From: an uncultured Alteromonadaceae bacterium
GTDB taxonomy: Bacteria; Pseudomonadota; Gammaproteobacteria; Enterobacterales; Alteromonadaceae
Length of the DNA stretch: 64,000 bases
Assembly: GCA_947494925.1 (NCBI GenBank)
Contig: CANLWS010000001.1
Span: forward strand, 310,001-374,000
Reading direction: 5' to 3'
Positions 54,101 to 64,000 of the stretch are shown here, piece by piece; the first letter of the stretch is position 1, and every line of letters begins with the position of its first letter. The notes beneath the pieces are model-generated. The model was not told the origin of the DNA. It worked only from the letters and a program-made list of their open reading frames with translations, and did no database searches. Both the position numbers and the translations under genes were made by a program.

Positions 54101-56926
54101 ATGGATAAAATAGAAGTTCGCGGTGCACGCACGCACAATCTTAAAAATATCAGTCTGGAACTTCCCCGCGATAAACTTATCGTGATTACAGGTTTGTCAG
54201 GTTCAGGTAAGTCTTCACTTGCATTTGATACGCTTTATGCTGAGGGACAAAGGCGTTATGTAGAGTCCTTATCGGCCTACGCGCGACAATTCCTGTCCAT
54301 GATGGAAAAGCCGGATGTGGACCATATTGAGGGCTTGTCCCCGGCCATATCTATCGAGCAGAAATCCACCTCTCATAACCCACGCTCAACAGTAGGGACT
54401 ATCACCGAGATATACGACTATCTGCGACTACTGTATGCACGAGTTGGTGAACCGCGCTGTCCGGATCATCACGTGCCATTGGCTGCACAGACCATTAGCC
54501 AGATGGTAGATCGTGTTTGTGAAATGGAAGAAGGTACGAAATTGATGCTACTTGGCCCTGTGGTACAGGACCGCAAAGGGGAACACATCAAGACACTTGA
54601 GAATCTGGCCGCGCAAGGATTTATTCGTGCACGCATTGATGGTGAGGTGTGTGATTTGTCTGACCCGCCTGAACTCGATTTACACAAAAAGCACAGTATC
54701 GATGTGGTAGTAGACCGTTTTAAAGTGAGGGAAGATTTAAAACTGCGTTTGGCTGAATCGTTCGAAACAGCACTTCAGTTGTCCGGTGGTAGCGCAAAAG
54801 TTGCCTTTATGGACTCCCCTGAAAAAGAAGAATTAGTGTTTTCTGCTAATTTTGCATGCCCCCACTGTGGCTACAGCATGTCTGAATTAGAGCCCAGATT
54901 ATTTTCTTTTAATAATCCTGCGGGTGCTTGCCAAACCTGTGACGGTCTGGGCACACGACAGTTTTTTGATCCATCCAGAATAATAAATAACTCGGAGCTC
55001 AGCCTTTCCGGCGGTGCCATACGTGGCTGGGACAAACGCAGTTACTATTATTTTCAGATGTTGCAAGCTGTCGCCGATCACTACAAATTTGACCTGACAA
55101 TGCCTTACGAGGAGCTGGATAAAAAAGCACAGGACGTGGTGCTTTATGGCAGTAAAGGCACATCTATAAAATTTAAATACATTAATGACCGCGGCGACAT
55201 AATGGAACGTAAGCATCCTTTTGAAGGTATTATTCCGAATATGGAACGCCGTTATAGGGAAACTGAATCTAACGCGGTTCGGGAAGAGTTATCCAAGTAC
55301 CTCAGTCAGCAACATTGCAACAGTTGCAACGGCACGCGACTTCGCCTGGAAGCACGTAATGTTTTCATTGGAGAAACCACCATTCCCACAGTGACAGAAA
55401 TGTCGATTGCTGACAGCCTGGCGTTTTTCAAAGCGCTTGATTTAACAGGGCAGCGAGCTCAAATTGCTGAGAAAATTCTCAAAGAGATTGGTGATCGTCT
55501 CAGCTTTCTGGTGAATGTCGGACTTAATTATCTCAATTTGTCCCGCAGTGCAGACACCTTGTCAGGCGGCGAAGCACAACGGATCCGTTTGGCTAGTCAA
55601 ATTGGCGCCGGGCTGGTTGGTGTTATGTATGTGCTTGACGAACCTTCAATCGGATTGCATCAACGGGACAACGAACGCTTACTGAAAACCCTCACCCATC
55701 TGAGAGATCTGGGTAACACAGTGATAGTGGTGGAACATGACGAAGACGCCATTCGTGAGGCAGATTATGTGCTTGATATCGGACCAGGAGCCGGCGTTCA
55801 CGGCGGCGAAATTGTCGCTCAGGGTACCATTGAAGATATCAAGAATAGTGAACATTCACTTACCGGAAAGTATCTTTCGGGTAGAGAAAAAATTGAAATA
55901 CCAGCCATACGCACTCCGATTGATCAAGATAAATGGGTGAAGTTGGAAGGAGCCACAGGCAACAATTTACAGCAAGTAGACCTGCATGTACCGGTTGGGC
56001 TTATGACCTGTGTGACTGGCGTATCGGGTTCGGGTAAATCGACCTTAGTCAACGATACCTTTTACAAAATTGCGCACCATGAACTAAATGGTGCAACTAC
56101 TGGCGAGCCTGCCCCATACAAATCTATCACTGGACTGGAACAACTGGACAAGGTAGTGGATATAGATCAAAGCCCGATTGGCCGCACACCTCGTTCTAAT
56201 CCTGCAACTTACGCGGGTATTTTCACGCCCATCCGCGAGCTGTTCGCCGGGACTCAGGAAGCTCGTTCTCGAGGATACAAACCTGGACGTTTCAGTTTTA
56301 ATGTGAAGGGAGGTCGTTGTGAAGCTTGTCAGGGAGATGGTGTTATAAAAGTAGAAATGCACTTCTTGCCTGACGTATATGTACCTTGTGACGTTTGTAA
56401 AAGCAAACGCTACAACCGTGAAACCCTTGAAGTTCAATACAAAGGGAAAAACATTCACGAAGTACTGGAAATGACTGTAGAAGATGCCAGAACATTCTTT
56501 GATGCCATCCCGGCTATTGCGCGTAAATTGCAAACACTGATGGATGTAGGTCTGTCTTACATTCGCCTTGGTCAATCAGCGACCACACTTTCAGGTGGCG
56601 AAGCACAGCGTGTTAAGCTGGCAAAAGAACTTTCCAAACGAGACACCGGACAAACCTTATATATACTGGATGAACCCACTACTGGTTTGCATTTCCATGA
56701 CATCAAGCAATTGTTACATGTGCTTCACCGACTGCGTGATCATGGCAACACTGTTGTGGTAATCGAGCATAACCTGGATGTGATCAAAACCGCAGACTGG
56801 ATCATTGATTTGGGTCCTGAAGGCGGCTCAGGTGGAGGCCAGATCATTGCCCAAGGTACGCCTGAACAAGTGTGCAAAAGTGAGAAGTCGCATACTGCAC
56901 GATTCCTGCAACCTCTATTAAGTTAA
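54101..56926 (+). CDS. uvrA: Excinuclease ABC subunit A
   Basis: A 941-aa DNA damage recognition ATPase of nucleotide excision repair. Two ABC modules are visible: Walker [15 protein letters not shown] and [13 protein letters not shown], with signatures [14 protein letters not shown] and [14 protein letters not shown]. Zinc-binding CxxC pairs occur in [31 protein letters not shown] and CDVCKSKR. Full length for the family. It is followed after 16 bp by the thioesterase gene. Confidence 0.98.
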   Translation: MDKIEVRGARTHNLKNISLELPRDKLIVITGLSGSGKSSLAFDTLYAEGQRRYVESLSAYARQFLSMMEKPDVDHIEGLSPAISIEQKSTSHNPRSTVGTITEIYDYLRLLYARVGEPRCPDHHVPLAAQTISQMVDRVCEMEEGTKLMLLGPVVQDRKGEHIKTLENLAAQGFIRARIDGEVCDLSDPPELDLHKKHSIDVVVDRFKVREDLKLRLAESFETALQLSGGSAKVAFMDSPEKEELVFSANFACPHCGYSMSELEPRLFSFNNPAGACQTCDGLGTRQFFDPSRIINNSELSLSGGAIRGWDKRSYYYFQMLQAVADHYKFDLTMPYEELDKKAQDVVLYGSKGTSIKFKYINDRGDIMERKHPFEGIIPNMERRYRETESNAVREELSKYLSQQHCNSCNGTRLRLEARNVFIGETTIPTVTEMSIADSLAFFKALDLTGQRAQIAEKILKEIGDRLSFLVNVGLNYLNLSRSADTLSGGEAQRIRLASQIGAGLVGVMYVLDEPSIGLHQRDNERLLKTLTHLRDLGNTVIVVEHDEDAIREADYVLDIGPGAGVHGGEIVAQGTIEDIKNSEHSLTGKYLSGREKIEIPAIRTPIDQDKWVKLEGATGNNLQQVDLHVPVGLMTCVTGVSGSGKSTLVNDTFYKIAHHELNGATTGEPAPYKSITGLEQLDKVVDIDQSPIGRTPRSNPATYAGIFTPIRELFAGTQEARSRGYKPGRFSFNVKGGRCEACQGDGVIKVEMHFLPDVYVPCDVCKSKRYNRETLEVQYKGKNIHEVLEMTVEDARTFFDAIPAIARKLQTLMDVGLSYIRLGQSATTLSGGEAQRVKLAKELSKRDTGQTLYILDEPTTGLHFHDIKQLLHVLHRLRDHGNTVVVIEHNLDVIKTADWIIDLGPEGGSGGGQIIAQGTPEQVCKSEKSHTARFLQPLLS

Positions 56927-56942
56927 TTGGTTTTATTTACTG

Positions 56943-57344
56943 ATGTTCAAAGAAGAGTTTAAAGTACGCTTTTGCGAAACAGACGCATTAGCCCACGTTA
57001 GCAACACCGTAATTGTTGCTTGGTTCGAAACCGCAAGAGAGCCAATTTTCAAAATATTCAATCCAGAGTTGGATTTGAAAATCTGGCCCTTAATTCTGGC
57101 CAGTTACAAGGTGGATTTTCTGAAACAACTGTTTTATGGAAAGGACGTGGAAGTCAGAACTTACATTAGCCGGTTGGGAAACAGTTCCTTTGATACCTAT
57201 CAGGAAGTCTGGCAAAACGGCGAAAAATGTGTATCGGGAACCACCACTATGGTTAATTTTGACTATAAATTGAATAGGGCAAAACCAATTAGTGAAGAGC
57301 AAAAAACGCTGCTCATGACGCACTACCTGGAGGTGGAAGATTGA
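56943..57344 (+). CDS. Acyl-CoA thioesterase, 4HBT hotdog fold
   Basis: A 133-aa YbgC/FadM-like thioesterase. The hotdog motif FCETDALAHVSNTVIVAWFETARE contains the family Asp and the usual helix. It hydrolyses acyl-CoA thioesters; the exact acyl group cannot be told. It overlaps the next gene by 4 nt (ATTGAG, start TTG). Confidence 0.87.
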   Translation: MFKEEFKVRFCETDALAHVSNTVIVAWFETAREPIFKIFNPELDLKIWPLILASYKVDFLKQLFYGKDVEVRTYISRLGNSSFDTYQEVWQNGEKCVSGTTTMVNFDYKLNRAKPISEEQKTLLMTHYLEVED

Positions 57345-58036
57345 GTCAGTTTATTGAAGTCATAGATGATGTGATAAGCCCTCAGCTATGTGAAGCTTTT
57401 ATCACCCGTTTTGAACACAGCCAGAATAAATCTGCTGGCAGAACGGGAGGTGGAATAGATACAGACAAGAAGCTCAGCCTCGATGTTTCCGTTGCACAAC
57501 ACCCTGAATTCAAGAATGAATTTCAACAACTTCTGCCACTGATTTCGCAGCATGTCGTTAGTTATTTTGAAAAGTACTTTTTTGCCTTAATCGGCCCAAT
57601 CGGTTTGACCGTAAAGCACCCTCAAACCGGTCAGCCGGTTAAATTGACTGCTGACAATTTCGAACAAATCGGCAAGCCTAACCTGGTCAATCTGGTGCAA
57701 TACCTGTTTCGCATAGGCGATATTAATGCCCAAAAATATGAAGCAGGAAAAGGTGGTTATCCTTACTGGCATTCTGAAGTGTATCCACAATCAGGCTCAA
57801 CTGATCCTCTACATCGCATTATGTTGTTTATGTTTTATCTTAATGATGTGGAAGAAGGTGGTGAAACGGATTTCTATTATCAGGAAATGTCAATCAAGCC
57901 TAAAGCAGGACGCATGGTGATAGCACCAGCTTATTTTACTCATACTCATCGGGGAAACATTCCAAAGTCCAACGATAAATATATCCTCACGTCCTGGATA
58001 TTGTTTAATCAGGCAGAGAATATATTTACCCAATAA
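57341..58036 (+). CDS. 2OG-Fe(II) oxygenase (prolyl-4-hydroxylase-like)
   Basis: A 231-aa oxygenase starting with TTG (SQFIEVIDDVISPQLCEAF). The double-stranded beta-helix carries the metal-binding motif as HSE (YPYWHSEVYPQ) instead of the more usual HxD, and a distal His in FTHTHRGNIP with Lys in KYILTSW for 2-oxoglutarate. It hydroxylates an unknown protein or small molecule. It is translationally coupled to the thioesterase by a 4-nt overlap. Confidence 0.86.
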   Translation: MSQFIEVIDDVISPQLCEAFITRFEHSQNKSAGRTGGGIDTDKKLSLDVSVAQHPEFKNEFQQLLPLISQHVVSYFEKYFFALIGPIGLTVKHPQTGQPVKLTADNFEQIGKPNLVNLVQYLFRIGDINAQKYEAGKGGYPYWHSEVYPQSGSTDPLHRIMLFMFYLNDVEEGGETDFYYQEMSIKPKAGRMVIAPAYFTHTHRGNIPKSNDKYILTSWILFNQAENIFTQ

Positions 58037-58051
58037 GTAAAAAGTAGGGCT

Positions 58052-58082
58052 AAAAAAGCAGAGTCTGCACTCTGCCCTTTCG
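58052..58082. terminator. Bidirectional terminator between oxygenase and chemoreceptor genes
   Basis: AAAAAAGCAGAG-TCTGCA-CTCTGCCCTTT: a six-pair stem between two convergent genes, flanked by A and T tracts. Confidence 0.8.
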
Positions 58083-58095
58083 ATAATCGTATACT

Positions 58096-59715
58096 TTAAA
58101 CTTTAAACTGTTTGGTAATGCCTTCAAGGTGCTGGGCCAGCTGCGCAAGTTCAGCACTCACTGATGCTAATTTACCGGAGCTGTTGGAGGTTTCTTCTGT
58201 TTTCTGGTGGATCTCATCAACATTCATACAAATGCGATCTGCAACTGTCTGCTGATCACCCGTAGATGCCGCGATTTGGTCATTCATTAGAGTGATTTTA
58301 CTGATGGTTTCAGTAATGGCGTTAAGACTGGCACCTGCTTTATTGGCCGTTTCAACACTTTCACTGGCCTGCTCGGTACCTTTGGACATAACACTCACTG
58401 CTGACCTGGCTGCACCTTGGAGTTGTTCAATGGTCGCCTGAATTTCCTCAGTGGATTGCTGAGTTCTAGAAGCAAGTGTGCGCACTTCATCGGCAACTAC
58501 CGCAAAGCCTCTTCCCTGCTCACCGGCTCGGGCAGCTTCGATGGCAGCATTTAAAGCCAATAAGTTGGTTTGCTCTGCGATCCCTTTAATCACATCAAGA
58601 ACAACACCAACCTGATTAGAATCAGATTCCAATTTTCGTATAACTTCAGCTGTCTCCTGCACATTAGCAGCCAGAGACTGAATGCTCTGAACCGTATGAT
58701 CAACCACTGTTTGACCGTCGCCTGCCGCATTTGATGCATCTCCAGCAGCAGTTGCCGCCTCAGCTGCGCTGCCAGCCACTGAAGACACGCTATGGATTAG
58801 TGCATCAACAGCTGACTTAGCTTCAGTTGCTGAGCTTTGCTGTACTTCAATAGTCTTATTGGTGTCGTCAGTTAGTTGATTCAGATTCTGAGCAAGCTCC
58901 GATAATGGCAAAGAGGCATTAACAATGTCTTTTACTACTCCCTGCAGCTTTTCCATAAATTGGTTGAACCAGTGCACCAGGTCACCAATTTCGTCTTTGT
59001 TGTTGCTTTGAATTCTGACAGTCAGATCACCATCTTCCTGGGCAATATCTCGCAACGAACTCACTACCTGAACTATGCTGTCTTTAATGCTATGCACTAT
59101 GGGAACGGCAACAGCAAACAAAATAATGGTGGTTGCAATGCCCATGATGGCACCAATAGTCACCAAAAAGCTGGCATCACTATTACTTTCTGAGATCGCT
59201 TCTTCAAATTCTTTCAAACGCGCCGATTCAAATTGTTTGAGGGAGTTGGTCGCATCATCATAGTTTTTATTCATCTGAGCGGAAAGTTGGCCGATTTTAG
59301 AAAAGTCCGCAGTACCGTCAATCATAGATTTTGAAACATCAAACGCCAAATCATAGTAGCTGTTGAAATTTTTAAGTATGCCATTCACTTCGCCTGAGAA
59401 ATCCGGTGCGATGGTCTTAAGTTTGTTGAGCTGATCACGGGTTTGCGATGCGTAAGTTTCTGCTTGCGTAAGTGTCTCTTCATCCCCTGTGGTGATGGCA
59501 CTACTCAAGGTGTCTTTTACTTTTTCCATATCAACCAGCGCGCTACTGGAAGATTGTAGTGCAGGAAACTGAATGTCTTTTGCATCTTCAAGCAGACTGA
59601 CATTTCCCAAAGCAATGACTGTTGTGATGCCCAGATACAGTAAGAACATTACCGTAGCGATAATTGGGATCATGTACAGTTTTTGTGCAATTGACATGCG
59701 CGCTAACAAACTCAT
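58096..59715 (-). CDS. Methyl-accepting chemotaxis protein
   Basis: A 539-aa transmembrane receptor: helix 1 (about 10-30), a four-helix-bundle-like periplasmic domain (about 32-185), helix 2 (about 186-208), HAMP (about 210-262) and the cytoplasmic signalling domain with the hairpin tip [20 protein letters not shown] and [17 protein letters not shown]. The ligand is unknown. It is monocistronic between terminator and a 148-bp gap. Confidence 0.95.
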   Translation of the reverse strand: MSLLARMSIAQKLYMIPIIATVMFLLYLGITTVIALGNVSLLEDAKDIQFPALQSSSSALVDMEKVKDTLSSAITTGDEETLTQAETYASQTRDQLNKLKTIAPDFSGEVNGILKNFNSYYDLAFDVSKSMIDGTADFSKIGQLSAQMNKNYDDATNSLKQFESARLKEFEEAISESNSDASFLVTIGAIMGIATTIILFAVAVPIVHSIKDSIVQVVSSLRDIAQEDGDLTVRIQSNNKDEIGDLVHWFNQFMEKLQGVVKDIVNASLPLSELAQNLNQLTDDTNKTIEVQQSSATEAKSAVDALIHSVSSVAGSAAEAATAAGDASNAAGDGQTVVDHTVQSIQSLAANVQETAEVIRKLESDSNQVGVVLDVIKGIAEQTNLLALNAAIEAARAGEQGRGFAVVADEVRTLASRTQQSTEEIQATIEQLQGAARSAVSVMSKGTEQASESVETANKAGASLNAITETISKITLMNDQIAASTGDQQTVADRICMNVDEIHQKTEETSNSSGKLASVSAELAQLAQHLEGITKQFKV

Positions 59716-59863
59716 CTACTCACCTTAAGCAACATTATTATTTTTTGAAATACATTGAAAAATAAAGCATTTATTACTCAATGCACTTAGGATTATAGTC
59801 AATATTTAGAAACAACAATGAATAACTTTATGCTATTCAATCTTTCTTCTGAAACATTAACGG

Positions 59864-60322
59864 CTAACCTTCAAATGGTTCTACCGTAATACCTTTAAGG
59901 GAGTATCCAACAGTTGCGATGTCTCCTGACCAACCTTTTGTCGATAAGGTACCAACTACCCAAATGGCATCATATAGGTTATCTATCGGCACACCTTCAG
60001 AAAACTTCACATAGACTATCTGATTAGGGGGTGGTGGCGGAACATGAATGCAGGCACCAAAATAAGGCACTAACAGAAATTCCGTTGTCAACCTGTCATC
60101 ACCTTCGAGAGGTACTACAAAACCGGGGATTTTTACTTGTTTACCATCAAATTTATCCACCACGGGGGCATCCAGATTTTGTTGCTCCATTGAACCGTCG
60201 TGAAGAATTTCCGCGTCTTTGGCTGTGTAATCAGAAGGAACCAGATCTTCCCAATACAACTCTGTGGGTTCAGCGAATATCAGTGGGGAAAAGAGGCTCA
60301 AAATTAACAGCAAATATTTCAT
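59864..60322 (-). CDS. Exported DUF3299 protein
   Basis: A 152-aa protein with a signal peptide (1-17, SLFSPLIFA). DUF3299 marks: LYWEDLVPSDY, VKIPGFVVPLE, EFLLVPYFGACIHVPPPPPNQ. Family proteins are periplasmic and occur with lipoprotein and metal transport genes; the function is not defined. It ends at 59864 and starts 12 bp after the MFS stop, so the two are likely co-transcribed. Confidence 0.88.
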   Translation of the reverse strand: MKYLLLILSLFSPLIFAEPTELYWEDLVPSDYTAKDAEILHDGSMEQQNLDAPVVDKFDGKQVKIPGFVVPLEGDDRLTTEFLLVPYFGACIHVPPPPPNQIVYVKFSEGVPIDNLYDAIWVVGTLSTKGWSGDIATVGYSLKGITVEPFEG

Positions 60323-60334
60323 TCAGGATCCTGA

Positions 60335-61552
60335 TCATGACGGGACATCAGCCTTTATCTTATCATTTGCCCAGCCAAAAGGGTTAGCCCTTACTTCATT
60401 TCCCGCTTGCGGACTACCGGGAATATTCAGCGCCAGTACAAATGAGCAGATTGCAAAGCCAGCGCCGATAAAAAACACAAGTTCTGGTGCGGTGAGCCAG
60501 ACAACTCCCAATAACGCCGGAATAACCACTGCGGCAATATGATTGATAGTGAAACTGACACCTGCTGTAGAGGCAATGTCCTTTGGATCGGCTATTTTCT
60601 GAAAATAAGTTTTCATCGCAATTGCCATGGCAAAAAACAGATGGTCGATAATGTATAGCGCCGCCGCCATCTGGCTGGTTTGTACAAGTGCATAACCGAC
60701 AAACACGCCGATCAAACCAATATACTCAACTATCAGTGCCCGACGCTCTCCTACTTTATGGATCCATTTCCCGATGGTTGGGGCGAACAGTAAATTAAAA
60801 ACGTAGTTGATGATAAACAACAGACTGATATCACCAACACTGTATCCGAACTTTTCAACCATCATGAACGACGCAAACACCATGAAAATCTGGCGCCTTG
60901 CCCCACTGAAGAATGTCAGCCCGTAATAAAGCCAGTAACGTTTGCGCATCAACATATGCTTGTGTTGATTGGCTGGCTGACTGAATCTCGGAAAAGCAGT
61001 CCATAAGAACACCACTATGATTAAGCCTAACCCCCCGGCCAACATGTACATGGTCTGATAACTGAACCCTAGCCATTCCATCAGCAACCAAATAGCGGCA
61101 TAGGCAAACAGGGACGCAAAGCTTTTTACCGCAAGTTGTTTCCCCATAAAATGGGCCGCTTTATCTTTATCCAGCCACTGGAGGGTTAATGACTGATTTA
61201 TCGTCTCAAAATAGTGAAAACCGATAGACATAATAACGGTGGTGCAATACAACCCGATTTCAAATGGAAAATAGCCGGTGGCTGCAATGCCCAGACACAA
61301 TACAGCCAGAGACAGCAGCGCGAATGTTTGCTCTTTCAATACCAGCAATACGAAAACAGCGGTGAATGCCAGAAAACCAGGAACTTCCCGCAGGCTCTGC
61401 AATATGCCAATTTCTGCACCTGTAAAGGCAGCTTTTTCCACTACAAAATTATTCAGCAAAGCCATCCACACGGAAAATACCAGTGGCATAACTAACGCCA
61501 TGGCAAGTAATAGGATCTGTGGGTTGTTACGCCAATGGATGGGCTGACTCAA
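60335..61552 (-). CDS. MFS transporter
   Basis: A 405-aa transporter with 12 predicted helices. The TTG at 61552 (SQPIHWRNNPQILLLAMAL) has AGGA seven bases upstream and gives a normal N-terminus; the longer ATG frame adds an unrelated 19-residue lead. No substrate can be assigned. Confidence 0.85.
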   Translation of the reverse strand: MSQPIHWRNNPQILLLAMALVMPLVFSVWMALLNNFVVEKAAFTGAEIGILQSLREVPGFLAFTAVFVLLVLKEQTFALLSLAVLCLGIAATGYFPFEIGLYCTTVIMSIGFHYFETINQSLTLQWLDKDKAAHFMGKQLAVKSFASLFAYAAIWLLMEWLGFSYQTMYMLAGGLGLIIVVFLWTAFPRFSQPANQHKHMLMRKRYWLYYGLTFFSGARRQIFMVFASFMMVEKFGYSVGDISLLFIINYVFNLLFAPTIGKWIHKVGERRALIVEYIGLIGVFVGYALVQTSQMAAALYIIDHLFFAMAIAMKTYFQKIADPKDIASTAGVSFTINHIAAVVIPALLGVVWLTAPELVFFIGAGFAICSFVLALNIPGSPQAGNEVRANPFGWANDKIKADVPS

Positions 61553-61657
61553 AATAATTCCTGACAGAGTGATGATGTGACATTGTGCCCTGAACGTTCT
61601 TTCCTTCAAAGCACTCTTTTACTCAGTCGACTCCCAACATACCGCTTTCAACCAAAC

Positions 61658-63082
61658 CTAGAAATAGATGAAGGTTGTTGCCTGTTCCAAAGATTCTTTC
61701 ATTTCAGTTTCAATCACAAATTGGAAAGAGGTGACATTTTTGCTGATTTTCCCTAAGGGCACGCTCACAGACACGGGGTGCCGAACTAGTTCGCCACCTT
61801 TTACTCTTACGCTAGCCCGACCCAGCAAGGTCGCGTCATTCAACCCGGCAGTACTGATGTAGAAGTCTTGGTCTCGCTGACTTTTGTTCATCAACACTAA
61901 GGTATAGGTGTTTTCTATTGCTCCGTCCTGGCTCACGCGATGCAAAGCATGACGATCTCTGACAATATCCGCATCCAGTGATGGTCTGTAATAAAGATCC
62001 AACCCAAACAAGCCGGTCATCACTAACAGAACTGCCAGGTAACCCAGCACCTTGGGTCGCAGTATCGTGGGTTTGTTGCCTTTAAATTCTGATTCAGAAG
62101 CGAAGCGAATGAGCCCTTGCTGGTAGTTCATTTTCCCCATCACGTCATTGCAGGCATCGACGCAAGCGCCGCAGTTAATGCACTCATATTGCAGACCGTT
62201 TCTGATATCTATTCCGGTAGGGCATACCTGAACACATAGCTGGCAGTCTATGCAATCCCCTAATCCTCTTTCTTTTCTTTGCGGTTCTGACAACTTTTTG
62301 CCGCGAGGACCTCGGGATTCACCTCGTGCCTTGTCATAAGTAACAGTATAGGTATCTTGGTCAAACATGGAGGATTGAAAGCGCGCGTAAGGACACATAT
62401 GGGTGCACATAATTTCTCTCATCCAGCCCGCGTTTGTATATGTACAGAAGGTAAACAATGCAATGTAAAATAGCGGCCAGAAAGTTAAATCCCACCGCAC
62501 AAAACCACTGAACAATTCCTTGATCGGGAAAAAGTAACCAACAAAGGTCATGGACGTCAGTAGGGCGATAAACAACCATATGCTGTGCTTACTTATTTTG
62601 GTTAGCCACTTTTTTAACGTCCAGGCTTCTTTATCCAATAGAATTCGTTTGTTTCTTGACCCCTCCAGTTTTTGTTCAACCCACACAAATAAAAACGTAA
62701 AGACAGTCTGAGGACACATAAAGCCGCACCAGACTCTGCCTGCAATTGATGTCACCACGAAAAGTGCGAAAGCAGCAAGCATAAATAACCATGCCAGCAA
62801 GGTTAAATCCTGAGGCCATAGAGTGAGCCCAAACAAATGAAATCGTTGAGCAACGAAATCAAACAAAACAGCTTGTTGGCCTTGGTAGGGCAACCACGGA
62901 ATGAGCACAAAAGCACCGATAAATAACAAACCAAAAATCCGCCTGAATGTTTCAATGCGACCTTTGACGGCACGAATGTATATTTTTGATTGCTGTTGCG
63001 CTGGTTTTTGCTTCTCCGGCACCGGCTTTGAATAGCCAGTTACATCAACATTTTGCACCGGAATAATGTTTTGCTCATTCAT
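61658..63082 (-). CDS. ccoG: Cytochrome c oxidase accessory protein CcoG
   Basis: A 474-aa membrane ferredoxin (FixG/RdxA family) with five predicted helices, two 4Fe-4S motifs (CIDCQLCVQVCPTG, CINCGACVDACND) and a C-terminal Ig-like domain (about 370-474). It acts as a copper chaperone/reductase in cbb3 oxidase assembly. The start MNEQNIIPVQNVDVTG at 63082 is preceded by a G-rich stretch; a longer frame has no ribosome site. ccoNOP is not in the window. Confidence 0.94.
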   Translation of the reverse strand: MNEQNIIPVQNVDVTGYSKPVPEKQKPAQQQSKIYIRAVKGRIETFRRIFGLLFIGAFVLIPWLPYQGQQAVLFDFVAQRFHLFGLTLWPQDLTLLAWLFMLAAFALFVVTSIAGRVWCGFMCPQTVFTFLFVWVEQKLEGSRNKRILLDKEAWTLKKWLTKISKHSIWLFIALLTSMTFVGYFFPIKELFSGFVRWDLTFWPLFYIALFTFCTYTNAGWMREIMCTHMCPYARFQSSMFDQDTYTVTYDKARGESRGPRGKKLSEPQRKERGLGDCIDCQLCVQVCPTGIDIRNGLQYECINCGACVDACNDVMGKMNYQQGLIRFASESEFKGNKPTILRPKVLGYLAVLLVMTGLFGLDLYYRPSLDADIVRDRHALHRVSQDGAIENTYTLVLMNKSQRDQDFYISTAGLNDATLLGRASVRVKGGELVRHPVSVSVPLGKISKNVTSFQFVIETEMKESLEQATTFIYF

Positions 63083-63143
63083 TAGTCGATCCCACCTCAG
63101 AAGCCTCGAAATAATACGCACGCAAGTGTACGCTTCCAAATTT

Positions 63144-63185
63144 ATGGGTACAGATACAACAAATTATATTTTAATGGGTACAGAT
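63144..63185. repeat. Two direct repeats ATGGGTACAGAT, 30 bp apart
   Basis: Identical 12-mers at 63144-63155 and 63174-63185; a third near-copy (ATGGTTACAGAT) is at 63484-63495, just before the MocR/GntR-type gene. Spacing of three helical turns suits a dimeric regulator. MocR-type regulators often bind direct repeats near their own gene. Confidence 0.6.
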
Positions 63186-63195
63186 TGATTTATAC

Positions 63196-63399
63196 TTAAG
63201 TGGTAACCAGGTTAACAATAACAACAAGTAATAATACCAGTAGGATCACAAAGACAACGCCAACCACCAGGAAGGGGGCAAATGAGTTTTTCTGGAAATC
63301 TCTTTGGTAATTACTGTGGCTTTGCACACCAAACATGCTGGCAGCGACGCTGACTAACACTTGCCAGAACTCTCTTAGGCCAGAAGCTGATCGATTCAC
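63196..63399 (-). CDS. DUF2970 small membrane protein
   Basis: A 67-aa protein with the DUF2970 pattern: EFWQVLVSVAASMFGVQSH, NYQRDFQKNSFAPFLVVG and one C-terminal membrane helix (LLVLLLVVIVNLV). The GTG at 63399 has GGAG nine bases upstream and gives the usual family length; an ATG start nine codons earlier is the alternative. Function unknown. Confidence 0.85.
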   Translation of the reverse strand: MNRSASGLREFWQVLVSVAASMFGVQSHSNYQRDFQKNSFAPFLVVGVVFVILLVLLLVVIVNLVTT

Positions 63400-63506
63400 A
63401 GTAATGACACTCCATAAAAGATGCAAAAATACAGTTTAACGAATAGAGTTTAAAACAAGACAGGTACAATAAATCAAAAAACCATGGTTACAGATGCAGT
63501 GAAGAA

Positions 63507-64000
63507 ATGAGTCTTAAACAATATCGTTATGTAAAGCTTGCAGAGGAGTTAACCGGCCACATCGATAATCACCGTTGGGTCGCCGGAGAACGTCTGCCTT
63601 CTATTCGAAGTTTATCCTCTGTTCATGGCGTGTCAATCAACACCGTTATCCAAACACTACATGAATTGGAAAACCAGGGGCTGATCGAATCGCGTCCTAA
63701 AAGTGGTTTTTTTGTCACATTGCGTGCGAAACCCAAATCACCGTCTCATCCTATGATTGACAAGCTGGAAGCCACGCCAGCAAATGTACCTGAAATTTTT
63801 CAGGATATTATGACCCGATCAGCGGCGTTTGACATTGCCCCAGAAGGACTACAAAACCCGCCCACTCAGTCGTCGGTTATTCTGCATAGGCGCATTAACA
63901 ATGCAATGCGTAGCCAAATCAATAACAAAGCATTTTACTATGATGAGCCTAAAGGGACTTCCGAACTTCGCTGTCAAATCAGTGACCTTTATCGTTCTGT
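63507..64000 (+). CDS. MocR/GntR-type regulator with aminotransferase-like domain (5' part)
   Basis: About 164 codons before the right edge. The N-terminal GntR winged helix (about 8-75: RLPSIRSLSSVHGVSINTV, ENQGLIESRPKSGFFV) is followed by a linker and the start of a PLP-dependent aminotransferase fold (YYDEPKGTSELRCQISDLYR). It runs off the window. Direct repeats at 63144, 63174 and 63484 are candidate binding sites. Confidence 0.9.
   Translation, partial: MSLKQYRYVKLAEELTGHIDNHRWVAGERLPSIRSLSSVHGVSINTVIQTLHELENQGLIESRPKSGFFVTLRAKPKSPSHPMIDKLEATPANVPEIFQDIMTRSAAFDIAPEGLQNPPTQSSVILHRRINNAMRSQINNKAFYYDEPKGTSELRCQISDLYRS

Overview
The window is chromosomal DNA of a marine-type gammaproteobacterium, most likely of the order Alteromonadales. 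The basis is gene content and order: a complete MSHA pilus locus next to mreB, an ssb/yajR/uvrA neighbourhood, a DUF1343 muropeptide cluster and a ccoG/DUF2970 pair. The genus cannot be fixed from sequence reading alone.

Layout. 1-850 holds the 5' part of mreB. 1064-20419 is one long minus-strand block: a PEGA/formylglycine-enzyme-like protein, then the MSHA type IV pilus genes which, in transcription order, run mshI1-I2-J-K-L-M-N-E-G-F-B-A-C-D-O-P-Q. 20730-30445 is a muropeptide-scavenging cluster: a sodium/solute symporter, NamZ, an RpiR-type regulator, a NagX-like membrane protein, a NagZ-type GH3 enzyme, and an amidase fused to a beta-lactamase-fold domain. 30509-33647 carries a small membrane protein, an acyltransferase, and a PhyH-type oxygenase divergent from an AraC regulator. 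33680-34243 is ssb.

34254-52236 looks like an 18-kb island inserted between ssb and yajR. A frameshifted fragment of a second yajR 3' end abuts ssb; its last 96 bp match the intact yajR end at 52237 with three mismatches, all synonymous. Inside the island are four very short hydrophobic-tailed peptide genes (37-45 aa, absent from ordinary gene calls), three copies of a two-gene module (A = degenerate cupin-like plus HEAT-like repeat; B = cupin-like with an invariant HDHNF motif and a distal D(V/I)HxQ), a SohB/S49 protease, a CcmA-type ABC exporter, a Yip1-HlyD-LolD-MacB-type export set, a CadC-like membrane regulator with a predicted beta-propeller, a small exported protein and a trypsin-like protease. 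The simplest reading is an undescribed ribosomally made, post-translationally modified peptide (RiPP-like) system: precursor peptides, paired tailoring proteins, leader protease, exporters and a regulator. Chemistry and product are unknown; this is an inference from architecture.

52239-64000 is ordinary chromosome: yajR, uvrA, a thioesterase, a 2OG-Fe(II) oxygenase, a chemoreceptor, a DUF3299 protein, an MFS transporter, ccoG, a DUF2970 protein, and the 5' part of a MocR/GntR-type regulator. No rRNA, tRNA, CRISPR array, transposase or integrase was recognised.
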